The position numbers and the translations under genes were made by a program. Below are positions 18,671 through 30,000 of a stretch of 64,000 nt of DNA, one piece after another. The notes beneath the pieces are model-generated. The model did no database searches, was not told the DNA's origin, and worked only from the letters and a program-made list of their open reading frames with translations. Origin of the DNA: JAHBNG01 sp039028975. Lineage in GTDB: Bacteria; Chloroflexota; Anaerolineae; Caldilineales; Caldilineaceae. Position 1 is the first letter of the stretch, and each line of letters opens with the position of its first letter. The stretch covers positions 91,292 to 155,291 of the forward strand of contig JBCCHB010000010.1 of the NCBI GenBank assembly GCA_039028975.1. Reading direction: 5' to 3'.

Positions 18671-21600
18671 TTGGAACATCAAACGGAAAATATCGAAACA
18701 ATACAGCTTAGACGGGCGATTCAAGCCATTGAGAAGATGGAGTCCGAGCTTAGAGAGATCAAATACCGACAGCATGAGCCTATTGCCATTATTGGGATGG
18801 GATGCCGCTATCCGGGTGGTCCGCTTGGTGATATTGAAACCCCAGAACAATATTGGGCAGGCTTATTGGCGGGCTTTGATGGAATTGTGGATCTACCAGA
18901 GAAGCGTCGCCATGATCTCTACGGCCAGCATCACCAACCGCACCAGTACGCCCAGCGTAGCGGCTTTCTTTCCCAAGTAGACCAGTTTGATCCAACATTC
19001 TTTGGTCTTTCCGCGCGTGAAGTATTGCTCATGGACCCGGTGCATCGGCTGCTCTTGGAGACCGTTTGGCATGCCCTGGAGGATGCCCACATCATTCCTC
19101 AAGCTTTGCTCAACAGCGAGGTGGGCGTCTTTATGGGTACACCCGGGGCAAGTGGCTATGAGAAGCTATGTACAACTCAAGATCAGTCGCTCTATAAATC
19201 AACTGGACGGTCATCCAGTGCAGCATCAGGACGAATATCCTTTTTGTTAGGGCTAACAGGCCCGTGTATTTCTGTGGATACAGCCTGCTCTTCCTCTTTG
19301 GTGGCGGTTCATCAAGCCTGTCAAAGTCTGCGCAACGGCGAGTGTAATATGGCACTCGCTGGTGGGGTGAATCTACTCTTAGATGATGAGCCGAATGAAA
19401 TTTTTGGCAACAGTAACATGCTGTCGGGTGATGCTCATTGCAAAACCTTCGATGCGGCTGCCGATGGGTACGTATCGGGTGAAGGATGTGGTGTTGTCGT
19501 CCTCAAGCGACTGTCCGATGCGCAAGCCAATCAAGATACCATCATTGCTCTAATTCAGGGGACGTCCATTAACCAGGATGGACCCAGCGGGGGGCTGACT
19601 GTGCCTAACGGTCCTTCGCAACAGCGGGTCATCCAACGTGCGTTGGATGATGCGGGGTTGAACCCGGACCAGATTGGCTATATCGAGGCGCACGGTACGG
19701 GGACACCGTTGGGCGACCCGATTGAGATTGGTGCGTTGAATGCTGTTTTCAAAGAGCGTACCCAACCGCTCTATGTCGGCTCGGTCAAGACCAACTTTGG
19801 TCATCTGGAGTTCGCTGCGGGCATTGCTGGGTTGATGAAGGTTGCCCTTGCGGTACATCATGGGCAAATTCCACCCCACCTCCATTTTCACACCCCCAAC
19901 CCGCACATCAACTGGGATGGTTCCCCCGTCCACGTGCCTACAGACACTATGCCTTGGATGGGTTCCGCAGAAGGCGAGAAGCGCATCGGTGGTGTCAGTT
20001 CGTTTGGTTACAGTGGTACAAATGCCCATCTCATTCTGGCTGAACCACCCAATACAAAGGTAGCTACGTCTTCATCTACCTCTACTGGCACACCACTCGT
20101 ACACGAACGCCCGCTTCACCTCTTGACAATCTCAGCCAAACAGAAAGATGTGCTGCGCACCTATACACACAAGTATGCAGAACATCTACAGACGCATCCT
20201 GATATCGATCTGGGCGATTTGTGCTACACGTCCCATGTTGGACGTAGCCATTTTGACCATCGACTGACGTTGACCGCACCCTCAACCGAGGCGATGCAGA
20301 AATTGCTGAAAGACTACGCAAACAGTCCTGCCGAACAACCCCTGCCCACTGGTGTCAGCCAACTATCGAGAACATCGCCGCAGGAACGTCCAAAAATCGC
20401 CTTTCTCTTCACGGGACAAGGGGCCCAATATGTGGGTATGGGGCAGGAACTCTATCAGACAGAACCAACCTTCCGTGATGTTATCAACCGTTGTGATGTT
20501 GTCTTCCAAGAGGTGCATGGCCGTTCCCTCATTGAACTGCTCTATCCTGAGAGCGAGCCCTTGGACAATGACCTCATGGAATCCCCTCCCTGTTTAACAG
20601 CGGCAATTTTTGCCATTGAATGCGCGCTGGTGGAGGTATGGTGGTCATGGGGCATTACGCCCGATATTGTGCTAGGACACAGCTTGGGGGACTATGCTGC
20701 TGCTCATACTGCTGGGATCTTTTCGCTGGAAGATGGGCTACGGCTGGTGACAAGGCGAGGAGAGTTAATGGCACAGGCTCTGGGCAGCATGGTTGCGGTG
20801 CTGGCTTCAGAGGCGGATGTCCTCTCATTCATCGAAAACTATAAAGATATTACTATTGGCGTCATCAATGGCCCAACCAGTATTGTGCTTTCTGGTAGAA
20901 ACGACAGTATTACCAAGGTGACAGAGGAACTACAGGTTGCTGGCTTCAAAACACGGATATTGAACACGCCTGTTGCGAACCACTCACCACTTCTGGACCC
21001 TGTACTGGACGACTTCGAGCAAGCTGTGCAAAATGCTACTCTTCATTCACCCAAACTCAAGGTCATCTCCAGCATGACGGGGCAACTTACCACTGACGAA
21101 CTTACCAACCCTACTTATTGGCGGCAGCATCTACGTAACACCGTACGCTTTGCAGATGGCGTAACGACCCTGCATGAACAGGGTGTTGAGCTGTTTATTG
21201 AAATCGGACCAGGGGCGACGTTACTAAGAACAATACACCAAGCGGCAAGTGGCAAGGAGCGGCGCCCAAAGGGTTCCCAAATTGAAGATGCGGCAAACCT
21301 GCGACTTTCAACCCTTCAACCTCTCAACTTTCCTGCCTTCCCAAGTTTACGCAAGAGTAAATCTGACTGGCAGCAGATGTTAGAAAGTTTGGGCGAACTC
21401 TATGTGCATGGGGTTGAGATTGACTGGATTGGCTTTGAGAAGGGCTATATGCGGCAAAAAGTGGCTCTGCCTACCTATCCGTTCCAACGTCAGCGTTACT
21501 GGGTGGAACCTACCGACGACCAACCAGGGACACAAGCAGTGAGACAATCGACCAGGCAACCTGATTCACGTACACTGCCCGTTCAGGCGAAGAATTCTCA

Positions 21601-23521
21601 TATCCTAGATTGGTTCTATGCACCACGCTGGGAGCAAACTCTCTTGCTCATCGCCCAAAATACAATGTCTATGTTTGCACAGCAGGCCTGCTGGCTGCTC
21701 TTTGTAGACGAGTGTGGTCTAGGCGACCAATTAGCAGAACACTTGGAGCAGGTAGGGCAGATAGTCATTAAAGTCCACGCCGGGACTACGTTTGAATCTC
21801 ATGATAGTAATACCTATACGCTAGATCCCCAACGACAAGATGACTATGAGGTATTTATACGTACACTCATATTGCAAGGCAAGCAGCCTCAACACATTCT
21901 ACATTTATGGCAGGTCACCCCCTCACGACCTGTTTTTGACCCCTTTGATGAGACAACCCTTAACAGAGAATTGGACTTGGGTTTTTATAGTCTACTTTTC
22001 TTAACTCAAGCATTGGATTCCATTCAAGAATACATTGCACTGAGCATCGTGACCAATCACTTACATGCGGTTACCGGTGACGAAGAACAGTGTCCTGTCA
22101 AAGCTACTTTGCTGGGACTGATGAAAGTGATTTCTCAAGAATATCCCAATCGGTCTTGCCGAGGCATTGATATTCAACTCCCATCGGAATTAGGCAACCC
22201 ATCATCACTTGCATCATCCACACTCATGGCCCAACTCATGACAGAGTTAAGCAACGACATGAAAGATGTCGTTTCCCAAGAGCAAGAGAATCTTCAAACA
22301 TCAATTGCCTATCGTGGACGCCACCGTTGGGTTCAAACTTTCCAACCTCTATCATTTTCGGATGAGTCTCTTGACAAAAAGCCTCTGCGTGTGAAGGAAA
22401 AGGGTGTTTATCTGATAACGGGCGGATTGGGTGGCATCGGCCTGACATTGGCTGCCTATCTTGCCACATTTCAAACAAAATTGATTTTGGTTGACCGTAA
22501 ATCTTTCCCGAAACGCCAGACATGGGCAGGCTGGTTAGCCAATCATGATGCAGACGATAAAGTCTGCCATCAAATCCACCAAATCCAAGAAATGGAAGCA
22601 CTTGGGGCCGAGATATTGGTCTTGTCCGCAGATGTAGCTAGCTACTCAGAGATAGAGCATGCCATTGCAGAAGGCACGACGCAGTTTGGTGCAATTCATG
22701 GTGTGATTCATGCCGCAGGTGTCGTTGGTAGCGGTCCGATTCATCGTAAAACCAAAAATGATGCGAGAAGGGTCCTTGCTCCCAAAGTACAAGGGACGTT
22801 CGTCCTTGATGCTCTTTTGCACGGTATTCCACTTGATTTCTTTATACTCTGCTCTTCTTTAAGTACAGTTTCAGGTGGATTATGGCTCTGTGATGATGCT
22901 GCCGCCAATGCGTTTTTGGATGCCTATGCCCGTTCTGACAAAGCGAACATTTCTGGAGCAAGGTTGACACTATCGATTAACTGGGATGACTGGCAGGAAG
23001 TTGGGATCGAGGTTGAAACAGAAACGTCTAAAGGGCTGAATACCCGACAGGTAGCTATGCAAACAAAAGGCATTCTGCCGCCGGAAGGAGAACGTATTCT
23101 GAATGCACTATTGCATTATAATCTTCCACAGGTCGTTGTTTCTACCATGGATTTGCACACTGCATTGAATGCCCAATCGCACAACAATGCAAATCACCAT
23201 CCGCAACATCGCAATGCTTATGTTGCACCTCAAAGCGAGATAGAGCGGTTATTGGTGAATATATACCAAGAAGCATTGGGCATTGAACCGATCGGTATCT
23301 ATGATAATTTCTTCGCCTTCGGCGGTGATTCTGTGTTAGCTATCCAAATGCTTACGCGAATTCGCCATGAGTTTCAGCTAGATGTGGCATTAGACATCTT
23401 GTATGAAAAAAGTACGATTTATAGCCTGAGTGAGCATATGACATTGATAAAAAACGCAACCGATGTTGTGCTAAATAAGTCAGATATACGAACCGAAAAT
23501 CGAGAAGAAGGTGTGTTATGA
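18671..23521 (+). CDS. Type I PKS module KS-AT-KR(defective)-ACP
   Basis: A 1616-residue polyketide synthase adding one two-carbon unit. The start is TTG 18671, chosen for AGGGG 7 bp upstream and because it gives the full N-terminal docking helix (LRRAIQAIEKMESELREI). KS is about 36-460 with Cys206 (DTACSSS). AT is about 574-880 with Ser671 (GHSLGD) and a non-standard VANH loop. KR is about 1080-1420 with a good TGGLGGIG cofactor loop. The ACP at the C terminus has Ser1554 (FGGDSV) and looks PCP-like. In the KR, the catalytic Tyr before AAAN is Asp1409 (CDDAAAN), while the Asn four residues on is kept. Reduction is therefore probably lost and the beta-keto group kept. The C-terminal tail (RTENREEGVL) is short and acidic, and the stop overlaps the next gene's start (ATGA), which begins with a matching docking domain. 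Confidence 0.93.
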   Translation: MEHQTENIETIQLRRAIQAIEKMESELREIKYRQHEPIAIIGMGCRYPGGPLGDIETPEQYWAGLLAGFDGIVDLPEKRRHDLYGQHHQPHQYAQRSGFLSQVDQFDPTFFGLSAREVLLMDPVHRLLLETVWHALEDAHIIPQALLNSEVGVFMGTPGASGYEKLCTTQDQSLYKSTGRSSSAASGRISFLLGLTGPCISVDTACSSSLVAVHQACQSLRNGECNMALAGGVNLLLDDEPNEIFGNSNMLSGDAHCKTFDAAADGYVSGEGCGVVVLKRLSDAQANQDTIIALIQGTSINQDGPSGGLTVPNGPSQQRVIQRALDDAGLNPDQIGYIEAHGTGTPLGDPIEIGALNAVFKERTQPLYVGSVKTNFGHLEFAAGIAGLMKVALAVHHGQIPPHLHFHTPNPHINWDGSPVHVPTDTMPWMGSAEGEKRIGGVSSFGYSGTNAHLILAEPPNTKVATSSSTSTGTPLVHERPLHLLTISAKQKDVLRTYTHKYAEHLQTHPDIDLGDLCYTSHVGRSHFDHRLTLTAPSTEAMQKLLKDYANSPAEQPLPTGVSQLSRTSPQERPKIAFLFTGQGAQYVGMGQELYQTEPTFRDVINRCDVVFQEVHGRSLIELLYPESEPLDNDLMESPPCLTAAIFAIECALVEVWWSWGITPDIVLGHSLGDYAAAHTAGIFSLEDGLRLVTRRGELMAQALGSMVAVLASEADVLSFIENYKDITIGVINGPTSIVLSGRNDSITKVTEELQVAGFKTRILNTPVANHSPLLDPVLDDFEQAVQNATLHSPKLKVISSMTGQLTTDELTNPTYWRQHLRNTVRFADGVTTLHEQGVELFIEIGPGATLLRTIHQAASGKERRPKGSQIEDAANLRLSTLQPLNFPAFPSLRKSKSDWQQMLESLGELYVHGVEIDWIGFEKGYMRQKVALPTYPFQRQRYWVEPTDDQPGTQAVRQSTRQPDSRTLPVQAKNSHILDWFYAPRWEQTLLLIAQNTMSMFAQQACWLLFVDECGLGDQLAEHLEQVGQIVIKVHAGTTFESHDSNTYTLDPQRQDDYEVFIRTLILQGKQPQHILHLWQVTPSRPVFDPFDETTLNRELDLGFYSLLFLTQALDSIQEYIALSIVTNHLHAVTGDEEQCPVKATLLGLMKVISQEYPNRSCRGIDIQLPSELGNPSSLASSTLMAQLMTELSNDMKDVVSQEQENLQTSIAYRGRHRWVQTFQPLSFSDESLDKKPLRVKEKGVYLITGGLGGIGLTLAAYLATFQTKLILVDRKSFPKRQTWAGWLANHDADDKVCHQIHQIQEMEALGAEILVLSADVASYSEIEHAIAEGTTQFGAIHGVIHAAGVVGSGPIHRKTKNDARRVLAPKVQGTFVLDALLHGIPLDFFILCSSLSTVSGGLWLCDDAAANAFLDAYARSDKANISGARLTLSINWDDWQEVGIEVETETSKGLNTRQVAMQTKGILPPEGERILNALLHYNLPQVVVSTMDLHTALNAQSHNNANHHPQHRNAYVAPQSEIERLLVNIYQEALGIEPIGIYDNFFAFGGDSVLAIQMLTRIRHEFQLDVALDILYEKSTIYSLSEHMTLIKNATDVVLNKSDIRTENREEGVL
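21243..21333. repeat. In-frame repeat in AT C-terminal linker
   Basis: GGCAAGT-type units, a GGCGCCCAAAGGG piece, then TTTCAACCC/TTCAACC units, just before PSLRK. The same linker is occupied by other repeats in both ATs of the bimodular PKS. Confidence 0.65.
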
Positions 23522-26500
23522 GACCTATAGAAGAATTACTCCAAATATTGGCTTCGCTTGACATCAGGTTGTGGCTTGAGGATGATTCGTTGCGCTACTC
23601 TGCACCAGAAGGCGTGATGACGACAGAGTTGCTCGCAGAGTTAAGGACCCACAAGACACAATTAACCGCTTTCTTACGCAAAAGCGAAGCACTTCCTACG
23701 ATTGAAATCAATGAGGCAGAACGGGATGAACCATTTCCTCTCACGGATGTCCAACACGCCTATTGGCTTGGTCGCCAGAATCTATTTGAGTTAGGCAATG
23801 TAGCGACCCATGGCTATGCGGAATATGATTGTACAGATCTGGATTTAGATGCCTTAAGTCAGGCTTGGCAAATATTAGTAGAACGGCATGAAATGCTCCG
23901 TATGGTGGTTACGCCTGATGGCCAGCAAAAGATATTGCTTTCCACCCCTCTTTACACAATACAAGAATTAGACCTGACTTCATATTCTGAAGAAGAGCAA
24001 GAGCGTCAGCTACTGGCAATCCGAGAAGAGATGTCGCATCAAGTTTTTGATCCCGAAAAATGGCCACTCTTTGAATTCCGTGCAAGTTGCATAGATACAC
24101 GGCGAACACGCCTGCATCTGAGTATCGAATACTTGCTGGTAGATGCTGCCAGTATCTCGAGGTTGTTTACAGAGTGGAAGCAACTCTATGCAGATCCATC
24201 CACCCAACTTAAGCCTCTGGAACTCTCTTTCCGCGACTATATGCTGGCAAAAGTTCGAATTGAGGAGGGTAATTTATACAAGGCCTCAACGGATTACTGG
24301 ATAAACCGTTTGACAACGCTTCCGCCTGCACCAGAATTGCCCTTTACAAAAAATTTCGGTGATGTAACGACACCTGTTTTTAGCCACTACCCGTATCGAC
24401 TCGAAGCCGAGAAGTGGCAGCAGATTAAAATGCGCGCACAATTACATGGACTTTCACCAACTGAGATTCTGCTAACCACATTTTCACTGGCTTTGGGGCA
24501 ATGGAGCAAATCATCCAGCTTTACCTTGAATATGACGATTTTTAACCGTTTACCTATCCATCCCCAAGTTAATGAGATCGTTGGTGATTTTACAGATTTA
24601 AACTTGTTGGAAATACATACAGCACAATCCCAATCATTGATTGAATTTGGCAAATCGATTCAGCAACAACTGCGGCAAGACCTTGATCATCAATATTTTA
24701 ATGGGATTAGGGTCATGCGGGCACTCTCCAATCATAATAATGAGGGTCGCGCCCTAATGCCAGTGGTCTTTACCAGCACATTAGGGGTTGAACATGAAGA
24801 TCATGCTGACAGTGTCTTATTTGATATGCCAGACTATAGCATCAGCCAAACATCACAGGCCTGGTTAGACCACCAGATCAGTGAGGTTCGAGGAGCTTTA
24901 ACCTTCAATTGGGATGTTATTGAGGAACTCTTTCCTGCAGATTTACTTAGGAATATGTTTGATGCCTATTGCGGGTTGTTACAGCGTTTGGCAACGGACG
25001 AAGCAGTCTGGCATGATAAATGTATATCACTCTTGCCACAGTATCAACGTGACCAAAGAATGGCCGTCAATGCTACAAATACATCGATTTCTACGGAGAT
25101 GCTCCACACCCTCTTCTTGCAGAAAGTAGCAGACCGAGCTACAGAGCCAGCCGTCATCACCTCCTCCCAGACCTTGTCCTACCAAGAAGTCTACGAGCGA
25201 GCCAATCACGTGGGGCACTGGTTACGCAGCCAAGGGGCCAAGCCAAATCAATTGGTGGCAGTCGTCATGGAGAAAGGCTGGGAACAGGTGGTCGCTGTGC
25301 TGGGCATTCATCTTTCCGGTGCAGCCTATCTGCCCATCGACCCCAACCTGCCTACAGAGCGACGTAACTTTCTGCTGACCGAGGGGGATGTCACTTCTAT
25401 CCTTACGCAGACCCGTTTGGATGATGCTTTGGCGTGGCCGGGCGAGATGCCCCGTCTGCGTATAGATACAGTGACACCCGATGCCACTCTGCCACCACTG
25501 GATATCGTCCAAACACCGACCGACTTGGCCTATGTCATCTACACTTCTGGCTCCACTGGACGACCCAAAGGCGTAGTCATTGACCATCGAGGCGCAGTCA
25601 ATACGGTGTTGGATGTCACCCAACGCTATGGCGTCACGGCCAGCGACCGTGTATTGGCCCTCTCTGCCCTCAACTTTGACCTCTCGGTCTACGACATCTT
25701 TGGGTTGCTGGCTGCTGGCGGTGCCATTGTTATGCCCGATCCAATTCTACGCATCGATCCCGAACACTGGACTGACTTAATTGGCAAACATGAGGTCACT
25801 GTCTGGAATACCGTTCCCGCATTGATGCAGATGTTGGTTGAGTATGAAGAGATACAGGGTGGCAAAATGGCAAAATGGCAAAATGGCAAAGTGACAGCTG
25901 GGAATGGTCACCCTGCAACCCAGCAACCCTGCAACCTTGCTACTCTGCGCCTTGTCATGATGAGTGGCGACTGGATTCCAGTGACATTGCCCGACCGTAT
26001 TCGAGCGTTGTACCCTGATACGTCTATCTATAGTATGGGGGGGGCAACCGAAGCCTCTATCTGGTCTATCGACTACCCTATTGAGAAGGTAGACCCATCT
26101 TGGACCAGCATTCCTTATGGCAAACCTATGGTCAACCAGACCTTCCACGTGCTGGATGCCAATCTCAATCCACGCCCCATTTGGGTACCAGGTGACCTCT
26201 ACATCGGTGGTATCGGTGTGGCACTGGGCTACTGGAAGGATGAGGAACGCACCAATGCCAGCTTTATCACTCACCCCAAGACAGGGGAGCGACTCTACAA
26301 GACTGGAGATCTAGGACGTTATTTGCCAGATGGCAACATCGAATTTTTGGGACGCGAGGATTTCCAGATCAAGATTCGGGGCCATCGCATTGAGCTGGGT
26401 GAGATTGAGAGTACGCTACTTCAACACCCTAGCATTGATGAGGTTGTGGTCAATGCCGCAGGTGATCCCAAGGGCCATCGTCAGCTTGTGGCCTATATAG

Positions 26501-27072
26501 TCGGTAACGAGAATCTTAAACTAGACAATAAAGATTCAGAAACCATGTGGATGCAGGACGATGGACATAAGCACACAAAAAGTTGGAAAAACGACCTGCA
26601 AGATTATTTAGCAACTAAATTGCCAAGCTACATGATTCCTTCATTCTATATAGATTTGGAGGCTCTACCATTAACAACGAACGGTAAGATCAATCGTCAA
26701 GCATTGCCAATACCGAATTTAAATCAAGAGCAAGAAGAGTTTGTTGCTCCGGATTCGGATTTAGAAAAGCAAATTTGTGCAATTTTGTCTGATTTGGCAG
26801 AGGTAAGCGAGGTGAGTATCACACAAGAATTTGCTGAGTTGGGTCTAAATTCGGTTCATTTGGTTCAGACTGCCAATCGGCTACGCAGAGAGCTTGATGC
26901 GCAGATTCCACTTGAGGCACTTTTTCAATACACAACAGCGCAAGCATTAGCCACCTATTTAACACAGCCAAATGGGCAAATGGCTACACTCAAAGAAGAA
27001 CAAACTGTAGCGAAAACGCGCCAAAAAAGTCGAGCACAGGCACGTTTGGCACAGCGACGACGGCAGCGCTAA
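23518..27072 (+). CDS. NRPS module docking-Cy-A(Cys)-PCP, thiazoline-forming
   Basis: An 1184-residue NRPS. Residues 1-55 are a TubC-type docking domain. A heterocyclization (Cy) domain spans about 73-500, with QHAYWLGR and LPPAP. Its DxxxxDxxS signature reads E204-x4-D209-x2-S212, a conservative first-position change. The A domain is about 530-1070. Its pocket residues DLYNMSMIWK closely match the known cysteine code DLYNLSLIWK. The PCP near 1112 has LGLNSV, Asn in place of the usual Asp. No oxidase domain is present, so the expected product is a thiazoline, not a thiazole. The C terminus is Arg/Lys-rich (RAQARLAQRRRQR) and precedes a PKS with an acidic N terminus, probably an electrostatic docking pair. 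The start overlaps the previous stop by 4 bp. An octamer repeat (GGCAAAAT) lies in frame at about 25859. Confidence 0.93.
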   Translation: MRPIEELLQILASLDIRLWLEDDSLRYSAPEGVMTTELLAELRTHKTQLTAFLRKSEALPTIEINEAERDEPFPLTDVQHAYWLGRQNLFELGNVATHGYAEYDCTDLDLDALSQAWQILVERHEMLRMVVTPDGQQKILLSTPLYTIQELDLTSYSEEEQERQLLAIREEMSHQVFDPEKWPLFEFRASCIDTRRTRLHLSIEYLLVDAASISRLFTEWKQLYADPSTQLKPLELSFRDYMLAKVRIEEGNLYKASTDYWINRLTTLPPAPELPFTKNFGDVTTPVFSHYPYRLEAEKWQQIKMRAQLHGLSPTEILLTTFSLALGQWSKSSSFTLNMTIFNRLPIHPQVNEIVGDFTDLNLLEIHTAQSQSLIEFGKSIQQQLRQDLDHQYFNGIRVMRALSNHNNEGRALMPVVFTSTLGVEHEDHADSVLFDMPDYSISQTSQAWLDHQISEVRGALTFNWDVIEELFPADLLRNMFDAYCGLLQRLATDEAVWHDKCISLLPQYQRDQRMAVNATNTSISTEMLHTLFLQKVADRATEPAVITSSQTLSYQEVYERANHVGHWLRSQGAKPNQLVAVVMEKGWEQVVAVLGIHLSGAAYLPIDPNLPTERRNFLLTEGDVTSILTQTRLDDALAWPGEMPRLRIDTVTPDATLPPLDIVQTPTDLAYVIYTSGSTGRPKGVVIDHRGAVNTVLDVTQRYGVTASDRVLALSALNFDLSVYDIFGLLAAGGAIVMPDPILRIDPEHWTDLIGKHEVTVWNTVPALMQMLVEYEEIQGGKMAKWQNGKVTAGNGHPATQQPCNLATLRLVMMSGDWIPVTLPDRIRALYPDTSIYSMGGATEASIWSIDYPIEKVDPSWTSIPYGKPMVNQTFHVLDANLNPRPIWVPGDLYIGGIGVALGYWKDEERTNASFITHPKTGERLYKTGDLGRYLPDGNIEFLGREDFQIKIRGHRIELGEIESTLLQHPSIDEVVVNAAGDPKGHRQLVAYIVGNENLKLDNKDSETMWMQDDGHKHTKSWKNDLQDYLATKLPSYMIPSFYIDLEALPLTTNGKINRQALPIPNLNQEQEEFVAPDSDLEKQICAILSDLAEVSEVSITQEFAELGLNSVHLVQTANRLRRELDAQIPLEALFQYTTAQALATYLTQPNGQMATLKEEQTVAKTRQKSRAQARLAQRRRQR
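25859..25944. repeat. In-frame GGCAAAAT / CCTGCAAC repeat in Cys A domain
   Basis: GGCAAAAT octamers are followed by CCCTGCAAC/CAGCAACC units. They encode GKMAKWQNGK and QQPCNLA in a surface loop shortly before the LRLVMMSGD strand. Confidence 0.75.
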
Positions 27073-27081
27073 AGAATATTT

Positions 27082-30000
27082 ATGAATAAGGATACCAGTG
27101 AGATGGATACATCTGTAGAACAAATAGCCATCATTGGGCTGTCTGGACGTTTTCCAGGGGCGAGTACTATTGAAAAATTTTGGCAGAATCTATGTGATGG
27201 AGTGGAAGCCCTCACAACACTTTCGGATGAGACATTAGCCAAGCATGTCCCACAGGAATTGTTAGAGAACCCAAACTATGTAAAATCAAGATTTTTGTTG
27301 GATGATGTGGCGCACTTTGATGCAGATTTCTTTGATTTCACACCCCATCAAGCCCAAATTACAGACCCACAGCAGCGTCTCTTTTTGGAATGTGTCTGGG
27401 AAGCATTGGAAATATCAGGAATTGACATAACGAATAGCGAACAGTTGATCGGTCTTTATGCCGGGGCCAGCCAGAGTACATATCTACAGGATGCTATCGA
27501 GGAATCTATCGTAAAAGGTCTTCAGCTTTTAATTGGCAACGACAAAGACTATCTCGCCACACAAGCGGCATACCGGCTTAACTTACAAGGGCCTTGTATG
27601 ACGGTTCAAACATCTTGCTCGACTGGGTTAGTAGCAGTCCATGTGGCCTGTCAGAGTCTATTGAATTATGAGTGTGATGTTGCATTGGCTGGTGCTGTAT
27701 CTATACATACGCCCCAAGAAACGGGATACCTTTATGAGGATGGGGCCATTTTGTCACCAGACGGACGTTGCCGAGCCTTTGATGCCGATGCGCAAGGAGC
27801 CCCTTTTGGTCATGGCGTGGGCGTTGTTGCTTTGAAACGACTCAGTGAGGCCATCGCAGATAATGACCCTATCTGGGCTGTGGTCAAGGGTTCTGCAATT
27901 AACAATGATGGAAACCGAAAACTCAGCTTTGCAACATCTAGCAATATGGGGCAGTTTGAGGTCATTAGCCAGGCTTGGGAAATCGCTGGCATTACATCAG
28001 ATGATATCACCTATATCGAGACACATGGTACAGGAACCGCTGTTGGCGACCCCATTGAAGTGCGGACCCTCGCTGCCCTGTTTGAGGATGATGACTCATC
28101 CAAACAAGCTGTTTCTCAGAGTCCTCCTCGTAAACGATGTGCGATTGGCTCTGTTAAAACCAATGTCGGACATCTTGAGAATGCGGCTGGTATAACGGGT
28201 TTTATTAAGACAGTTTTAGCTTTGCATCACCGTCAGATTCCACCTAGCCTCAACTTTGTGACACCTAACCCTGAAATTGATTTTGACCAAATACCGTTAT
28301 ACGTTAATACAGATTTTGTTGACTGGGAGACGGAAGCCTTGCCTCGACGGGCTGGAGTCAGCTCATTTGGTATTGGTGGCACAAATGCACATGTCGTGCT
28401 GGAAGAAGCGCCATTGGCCGGGCTATCTGACCTACAAAAAGACCATCCTTATCTCCTGACACTTTCAACCAAAAACAGAGAGGCATTGCAAGAGTTAGCT
28501 CGACGTTACCATGATTTTTTGGCCGAACAGCCCGAAGCCAAGCTCGGGGCCATTTGTCATACAACCCATGTTGGACGTGCCCACTTTTCACAACGATTGA
28601 GCGTTATCGGGAGATCAATAGATGAGCTACGGGTAAACCTAATGGACTATCTAGAGGCGCCAGAGCAGATAGTTCCTCGTAGCAGTATCTCTCAGGGTGA
28701 TTTATCTACCCAACGGGTTGCTCCTAAAATCGCCTTTCTCTTCACAGGGCAAGGATCCCAATATGTAGGCATGGGACAGGAACTCTATCAGACAGAACCA
28801 GCCTTTCGTGCCATTATCGACCGTTGTGATGTTGTCTTCCAAAAGGCGCATGGCCGTTCCCTCATTGAGTTACTCTACCCTGCAAGTGGGCAAGTGGCAA
28901 GTGAGCAGGTGCCAAGTGGGCAAGTAGGCAAGTTAGACGACAACCTGCAACCTGCCGACGTGCAACCTGCAACCTATACTAACGACCTCATGGAATCTCC
29001 CCCCTGTCTAACAGCAGCAATTTTTGCCGTTGAATGTGCGCTGACGGAGGTATGGCGGTCATGGGGCATTACGCCCGATATTGTGTTTGGACACAGCTTG
29101 GGGGACTATGCTGCTGCGTATACCGCTGGGGTCTTTTCACTGGAAGATGGGCTACGACTGGTAACAAAGCGGGGACAACTGATGGAGACAGCGGTCGGCA
29201 GCATGGTATCGGTGCTGGCCTCAGAAGCAGATCTGCTGCCCCTACTTGCTGGGTATGATGATATCACGATTGGCGTCATCAATGGTCCCACAAGCATTGT
29301 CCTGTCGGGTGGGCATGAGAGCATCACACGATTGACAGTACAATTACAGGAACGTGGCTTCAAAACACGAATATTGAACACACCTGTTGCAAACCACTCA
29401 CCACTGCTGGACCCTGTGCTGGACGACTTCGAGCAAGCTGTGCGTGCTGTCACTCTCAATCCCCCTAAAATGACGGTCATCTCCAGCATGACGGGACAGC
29501 CTGTCACTGACGAACTCACTGACCCAACCTACTGGCGGCAGCATCTGCGCAACACCGTCCGCTTTGGGGATGGGGTAGCCACACTCCACGAGGCAGGCAT
29601 CAACATCTTCCTGGAAATCGGTCCTGGGACGACGCTGTTAGGGATGACCCAGGCAATTTACGATAATCAAAAATCAAAAATCGTAAATCCCAGTATGCTG
29701 CCCAGTCTGCGCAAGGGACAGGATGACTGGCGGCAGATGTTGACCTCTCTTGGTGGATTGTATGTGCGGGGGGTGGAGATTGATTGGGAGAGCTTTGATG
29801 CACCGTACTCGCAACAGAAAGTGCAACTGCCAACCTATCCCTTCCAGCGTGAACGGTATTGGATTGAGACAACCGATATCCACCAGAATCGGAGCAAGCC
29901 ACAAAAGGGTCTGGCAGATTGGTTCTCGCTGGAGAATCTGGAACAGTTGACGGAAAGGGTCACCGACAAAGGGGCGTTTGACGCAAACCAACAGGACATA

